Source: UBA4655 sp964585575 (GTDB lineage: Bacteria > Planctomycetota > Planctomycetia > Pirellulales > UBA1268). Taken from it: DNA of 39,074 bases. The notes beneath the pieces were generated by a model. That model was not told the DNA's origin. It saw only the letters and a list, made by a program, of their open reading frames with translations, and searched no databases. The position numbers were made by a program, and so were the translations under genes. Positions 36,067 to 39,074 of the stretch are shown here, piece by piece (the stretch's first letter is position 1; every line of letters starts with the position of its first letter). The stretch lies in the NCBI GenBank assembly GCA_964585575.1, contig CAZPEM010000009.1, forward strand, positions 1 through 39,074, written 5' to 3'.

Positions 36067-38415
36067 CTACTTCAACGGTTCGGGCTTCGGCAGCTGGTAG
36101 GTGCCATCCAGGACGGACGCCCCGGGGCGGTACACCCGCATGAGGAAGTTCCACCCGTCGGTGACGTCCAGCCGGTTCGGCACGTCGCCGCACAGCTCCT
36201 TGGAGCCGAAATACACGGTGAAGGTGCCATCTTGGTTCAGCTTCACGTTGGACGAGTTCAGGATGCAGTTCTCGCTCTTCATGAAGCCGTCCTTGCCGTA
36301 CACGGTAATCGACCAGAACGCGTCGTTGTCCGGCACCTTGTAGGTCGCCTTATGCCCGACCTTGATGTCATGGTTGCCGCTGTAGTTGAGGTAGGTGGCG
36401 TCGCGTTCCGGAAAGAGCCCCCACGCCGCGGCGGCGGCGATGTGGCGGGTCTTCTCATCCACCTTGCCGCGGGCCCCCATCATGCCCTTGTAGCTGCCGT
36501 ACGCTGCCCCATCTTTCTCGTACTGGGTCGTGAGCGTCTTCAGCGACGTGAGGTCCCAACGGAGCGGGGGGAGCGGGTCGGCGCTGCCGGCCTCGATGAC
36601 GAACTGGTCCTGCAGCTTGTTGACGAGGGCGATCTCGGCCGGGTCGTTGGGGTCGAAGACCTTGATGCGGACACCGACGCCGAGGTACTTGGTGTCCTTC
36701 GGCAGCTCGTGCTTGCCCGCCGTGTAGATCACGAACGGGCAGTAGTGGTCGTTGTCGACGAGATAGACGGAGACGTAGCGGCCCTTCGGGATCTCCGGGA
36801 CGGTGATGGTCGCCCCCTTCGACGTGTCGACGATCCCCATCGAGTAGAGCGTGTCCCGGTTCATCCGCACGATGTTCTGCTTGTCGAGCGGCGTGGGCTT
36901 GCGGAAGTGGTACAGCCGGTTGACCCCGCCGGCCATCCCGACGACCTCACCGAACTGCCGGTCGGTCTCGGCCCGGATGTACGTTTCCGGGGTCACCGGC
37001 ACCGCGACGCGGGTCAGCTTCGGTGCGGTCCACCGCCCGTCGAGGGCCTCGGCCTTCGGCCGGTAGAGCCGCAGGTAGACGCAGAAATCGCCCTTCGGGG
37101 CGGGCAGCCAGTTCGCCTCGCGGTCCTGGCCCGGAGACTCGTTCTGGACCAGAAGCGTCAGCCCGCCGTCGGGGTCGTACGTGAACTGCTCGAGCATGGT
37201 GGAGTTGAGCAGGTAGCGGTTGAGCGGGTTGGCCACCAGCAGGCTGGCCGGCTGGTCGTACATGGTGAGCGACCAGAACGCGTCCACAGGCGGCAGCCGG
37301 CCGGGCGGAAACCGGAGGACGTACCGGTTCGCGCCATTCAGCTTCTGCCCGTCGGCGTCCACCAGATACACCGGATACATGGCCTCCTGCTTCGAGTTGC
37401 CGTAGATGCCGAGGACGGCGGCGGCCATCCGGTAGAGGTAGTTGTTCTTCAGGTATTCCCGGGTGCCGAAAACGTCGCCGGAGGTCACCTCGCCCTTCTC
37501 GATCTGCTGCTTGATCCCCGCGAAGTCCGCCCAGGCGTCGGCGATGCCGGCCTCGTAGGCTTTTCGGTGCTCGGGCGAGAGTTTCTCGAAGTCGATCGTC
37601 CGCCCCGGGCCGATGCCGATCCGCGCGAAGCGATCCCGCAGTTCCTTCTCGCCCGGGTTCGGGCTGCAGAAGCGGAGGCCGAAATTCAGCTGGTTGAAGA
37701 ACCCGAGCGCGGTCTTCTGTTCCGCGGGCGTGAGCGGCTTCGGGAAGTCGATGGCCGGCGCGGCCTTCGGGGCCGGCTCGCCGAGAAAGGCCGACAGCGG
37801 CTCGACGGCATACTCCGACTGGATCTTCTTGACGTTCTCCAGGTCGGCGGGTTTGAAGAGTTGGGTGCGGAACAGCCCGAGGGCGAGGTCCGTCTCGCAC
37901 CGGATCACCTTCGTGATGCCTTTCGGGGTCTCCCCAGCCCACGAGGGCCCGGCGATCAGGAAGCGGCCGCCGTCGTTGCCCGTCGCGCGGGACCCGAGAT
38001 AGTCGAAGTTGTGGGTGTAGAGGTCGATGAGTTGCAGGCTCCAGTACCGTCCCTTCTCGATCTGGGGCACGGTGACGACGACCGGCTCGGCCCGCAGGTC
38101 GAAACCGACCCACGAGTACGGGGTATCGGAGTTGGGCGTCTGCACGGCCTTGTCATCGGGCGTGTAGACCCGCGGGATGTTGAGCAGCCGGTTGTACGGG
38201 GCCTTGTATTCCGGGCTGGTCTTGTCAACGCAGTACGAGTGTTGGATGCGGAGGTTGTCCACCATCGGGAAGCCGTAGACGTACGCCTCCCGCGCAATCT
38301 CCCGGATTTCGGCCGCGGTCACCTGGTCGCCGATCACCTGGGCTCGAGCAACAGGCGGTGCCAGGCCCGCGGACAACAGTGCGGCCATCAGGGCCACGGC
38401 GATTCGTGGGCGCAT
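36067..38415 (-). CDS. Secreted tandem DUF1254/DUF1214 protein
   Basis: The 782-aa protein has a signal peptide (RIAVALMAALLSAGLAPPVA, cleavage after ARA). It contains two copies of the DUF1254-DUF1214 arrangement. The first (about 30-440) has YVYGFPMVDNLRIQHSYC, TPNSDTPYSWVGFDLRAEPV, VDAFWSLTMYDQ and a typical end around FCVYLRLYRPK. The second (about 450-782) has NRDTLYSMGIVDTSKGATIT, DAFWSITVYGKDGF and ends with MRVYRPGASVLDGTYQLPKP. In many genomes these are separate genes of one array, so this is a natural fusion. The function is not known; a periplasmic enzyme acting on small hydrophobic compounds is a guess. ATG at 38415 has AGAGGTGAG just upstream, better than the GTG at 38421. Confidence 0.85.
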   Translation of the reverse strand: MRPRIAVALMAALLSAGLAPPVARAQVIGDQVTAAEIREIAREAYVYGFPMVDNLRIQHSYCVDKTSPEYKAPYNRLLNIPRVYTPDDKAVQTPNSDTPYSWVGFDLRAEPVVVTVPQIEKGRYWSLQLIDLYTHNFDYLGSRATGNDGGRFLIAGPSWAGETPKGITKVIRCETDLALGLFRTQLFKPADLENVKKIQSEYAVEPLSAFLGEPAPKAAPAIDFPKPLTPAEQKTALGFFNQLNFGLRFCSPNPGEKELRDRFARIGIGPGRTIDFEKLSPEHRKAYEAGIADAWADFAGIKQQIEKGEVTSGDVFGTREYLKNNYLYRMAAAVLGIYGNSKQEAMYPVYLVDADGQKLNGANRYVLRFPPGRLPPVDAFWSLTMYDQPASLLVANPLNRYLLNSTMLEQFTYDPDGGLTLLVQNESPGQDREANWLPAPKGDFCVYLRLYRPKAEALDGRWTAPKLTRVAVPVTPETYIRAETDRQFGEVVGMAGGVNRLYHFRKPTPLDKQNIVRMNRDTLYSMGIVDTSKGATITVPEIPKGRYVSVYLVDNDHYCPFVIYTAGKHELPKDTKYLGVGVRIKVFDPNDPAEIALVNKLQDQFVIEAGSADPLPPLRWDLTSLKTLTTQYEKDGAAYGSYKGMMGARGKVDEKTRHIAAAAAWGLFPERDATYLNYSGNHDIKVGHKATYKVPDNDAFWSITVYGKDGFMKSENCILNSSNVKLNQDGTFTVYFGSKELCGDVPNRLDVTDGWNFLMRVYRPGASVLDGTYQLPKPEPLK

Positions 38416-38496
38416 ACTCACCTCTCGTGGTTCGGAAGCCGATTGTGTGGGGATCGATCGTGGAGCACTTTATCAGACGGGCGACAGCCAGTTGCG

Positions 38497-38724
38497 CTAC
38501 GAGGCGATCGGCCGTGCGTGGGCGATTTCGTCTGCGTGGGCCTGCCGGACTTGGTCTGCCCGGAGCGTGGAAACCGCGATCGTCTCGCCATCGAGCGTCA
38601 TGAACTCGACTTCGTAACCCCGTCCTTCGCCGTGCACGAGTACGACAGTGCCGATGTCTCCGGCAGCAAGCTTGTGCTCCGGCATATCGCACACGAGAAC
38701 GACTTCAGCAAGTTCTTGAATCAT
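38497..38724 (-). CDS. DUF4926 domain protein
   Basis: The 75-aa protein matches the DUF4926 pattern: ELAEVVLVCDMPEHKLAAGD, then GTVVLVHGEGRGYEVEFM and TLRADQVRQ. These small beta-barrel proteins are of unknown function and often lie in toxin-antitoxin-like gene pairs. It lies 86 nt after the HTH gene on the same strand. No nuclease or DUF6883 partner is seen within the window. Confidence 0.85.
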   Translation of the reverse strand: MIQELAEVVLVCDMPEHKLAAGDIGTVVLVHGEGRGYEVEFMTLDGETIAVSTLRADQVRQAHADEIAHARPIAS

Positions 38725-38810
38725 GGCGGTCGATTCCCAGAGTCTTCACAGGATTTCCTCCGTCGTCTTGTGGGGTGGCTTGAGGCGGATCGCACGCACG
38801 GTGCCGAGCC

Positions 38811-39074
38811 TCAGTTGCTCCTGCACACCTCGAAACTGATCGCAGCCGCCAGCCGGTCGGCCGCGTCTGATGGCAGCGTGCGTTCGCCCGTGAGAAACTC
38901 GTCGAGTTCGACGGGTGTTAGGCCCGCCTTGGCCGCGATGGTGTGGAGCGGCAGTTCACTCCGGTGAAGCGCATCCCGCACGGCCCCTCTGATCGACCGG
39001 TCCTCGCGGGCCGTCCTCAGCAGCTGGTCGCGTGCGACAAGATCGGGCAATTCCTCTGCGATGCTCTCGCGGAT
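38811..39074 (-). CDS. HTH-domain protein, N-terminus outside the window
   Basis: The open frame continues to the right edge (87 residues visible), so the 5' end is missing; the TTG at 39050 is unlikely to be the real start. The middle shows an XRE/antitoxin-type helix-turn-helix, LPLHTIAAKAGLTPVELDEF followed by LTGERTLPSDAADRLAAAI. It may be the regulator or antitoxin of an adjacent unit, but the partner is not visible here. Confidence 0.65.
   Translation of the reverse strand: MRESIAEELPDLVARDQLLRTAREDRSIRGAVRDALHRSELPLHTIAAKAGLTPVELDEFLTGERTLPSDAADRLAAAISFEVCRSN

Noticed and set aside
35815..38967. Plus-strand 1050-aa open frame
   Set aside because: It is antisense to the DUF1254/DUF1214 gene and others, is rich in Arg/Val/Leu/His, and shows no domain; a GC-rich shadow.

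Overview
The window looks like a high-GC chromosome segment from a planctomycete, probably of the Pirellulales group. This rests on a TIGR03000-type secreted protein near the left end, on a membrane protein whose N-terminus looks like planctomycete anti-sigma-type modules, and on a uniformly GC-rich codon pattern. I could run no database search, so the taxonomy is an inference. The sequence is almost certainly a metagenomic or draft scaffold: exactly 100 N (29820-29919) sit between two identical 55-nt copies, which is the signature of unmerged overlapping contig ends rather than biology.

Layout. 1-1209: a truncated tRNA-His, then a Gly/Ser/His-rich secreted protein closed by a strong intrinsic terminator. 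1245-4986: an osmC-like/rarA pair and, divergently, a UbiD-family decarboxylase whose start abuts a REP-like inverted repeat. 5009-12800 (minus strand): a long run of housekeeping and regulatory genes, in transcription order a large anti-sigma-like membrane protein, hpf, ptsN, ptsH, ptsI, an RNase G/E and rplU. Three 50-bp tandem repeats lie after rplU where rpmA is normally found. 13112-18816: a TPR protein, a shikimate-dehydrogenase-like protein, a ferritin-like protein, a HEAT membrane protein, a lipoate ligase-like protein, an 89-aa conserved-looking protein and a family 2 glycosyltransferase-like protein. 18876-22558: tRNA-Arg(CCG), then on the minus strand a four-gene run of putative lipoprotein, DUF485, acetate/solute symporter and histone-deacetylase/AcuC-like hydrolase. 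This resembles an acetate uptake and utilisation module. The deacetylase gene ends inside the tRNA on the opposite strand.

22736-30944: a 47-aa small ORF, then a 2252-aa protein in which an AddB-like half and an AddA-like half are one polypeptide, two nuclease sites and one UvrD-type helicase motor included. A Cas4/RecB-like Fe-S nuclease gene converges on it across the assembly gap. 30976-33038: a translationally coupled MerR regulator and von Willebrand A protein, with a perfect 15-bp palindrome over the likely promoter. 33165-39074: an outer-membrane transporter-like protein, an alpha/beta hydrolase coupled to a DTW-domain tRNA modification enzyme, a small two-helix membrane protein, a tandem DUF1254/DUF1214 protein, DUF4926, and a truncated HTH protein.

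The most unusual items are the single-chain AddB-AddA, the MerR-vWA unit, the rplU tail repeats with missing rpmA, the shikimate-dehydrogenase-like protein lacking the catalytic lysine, and the recurring hairpin/REP-like elements at gene ends. I saw no CRISPR array, prophage or intact insertion sequence.
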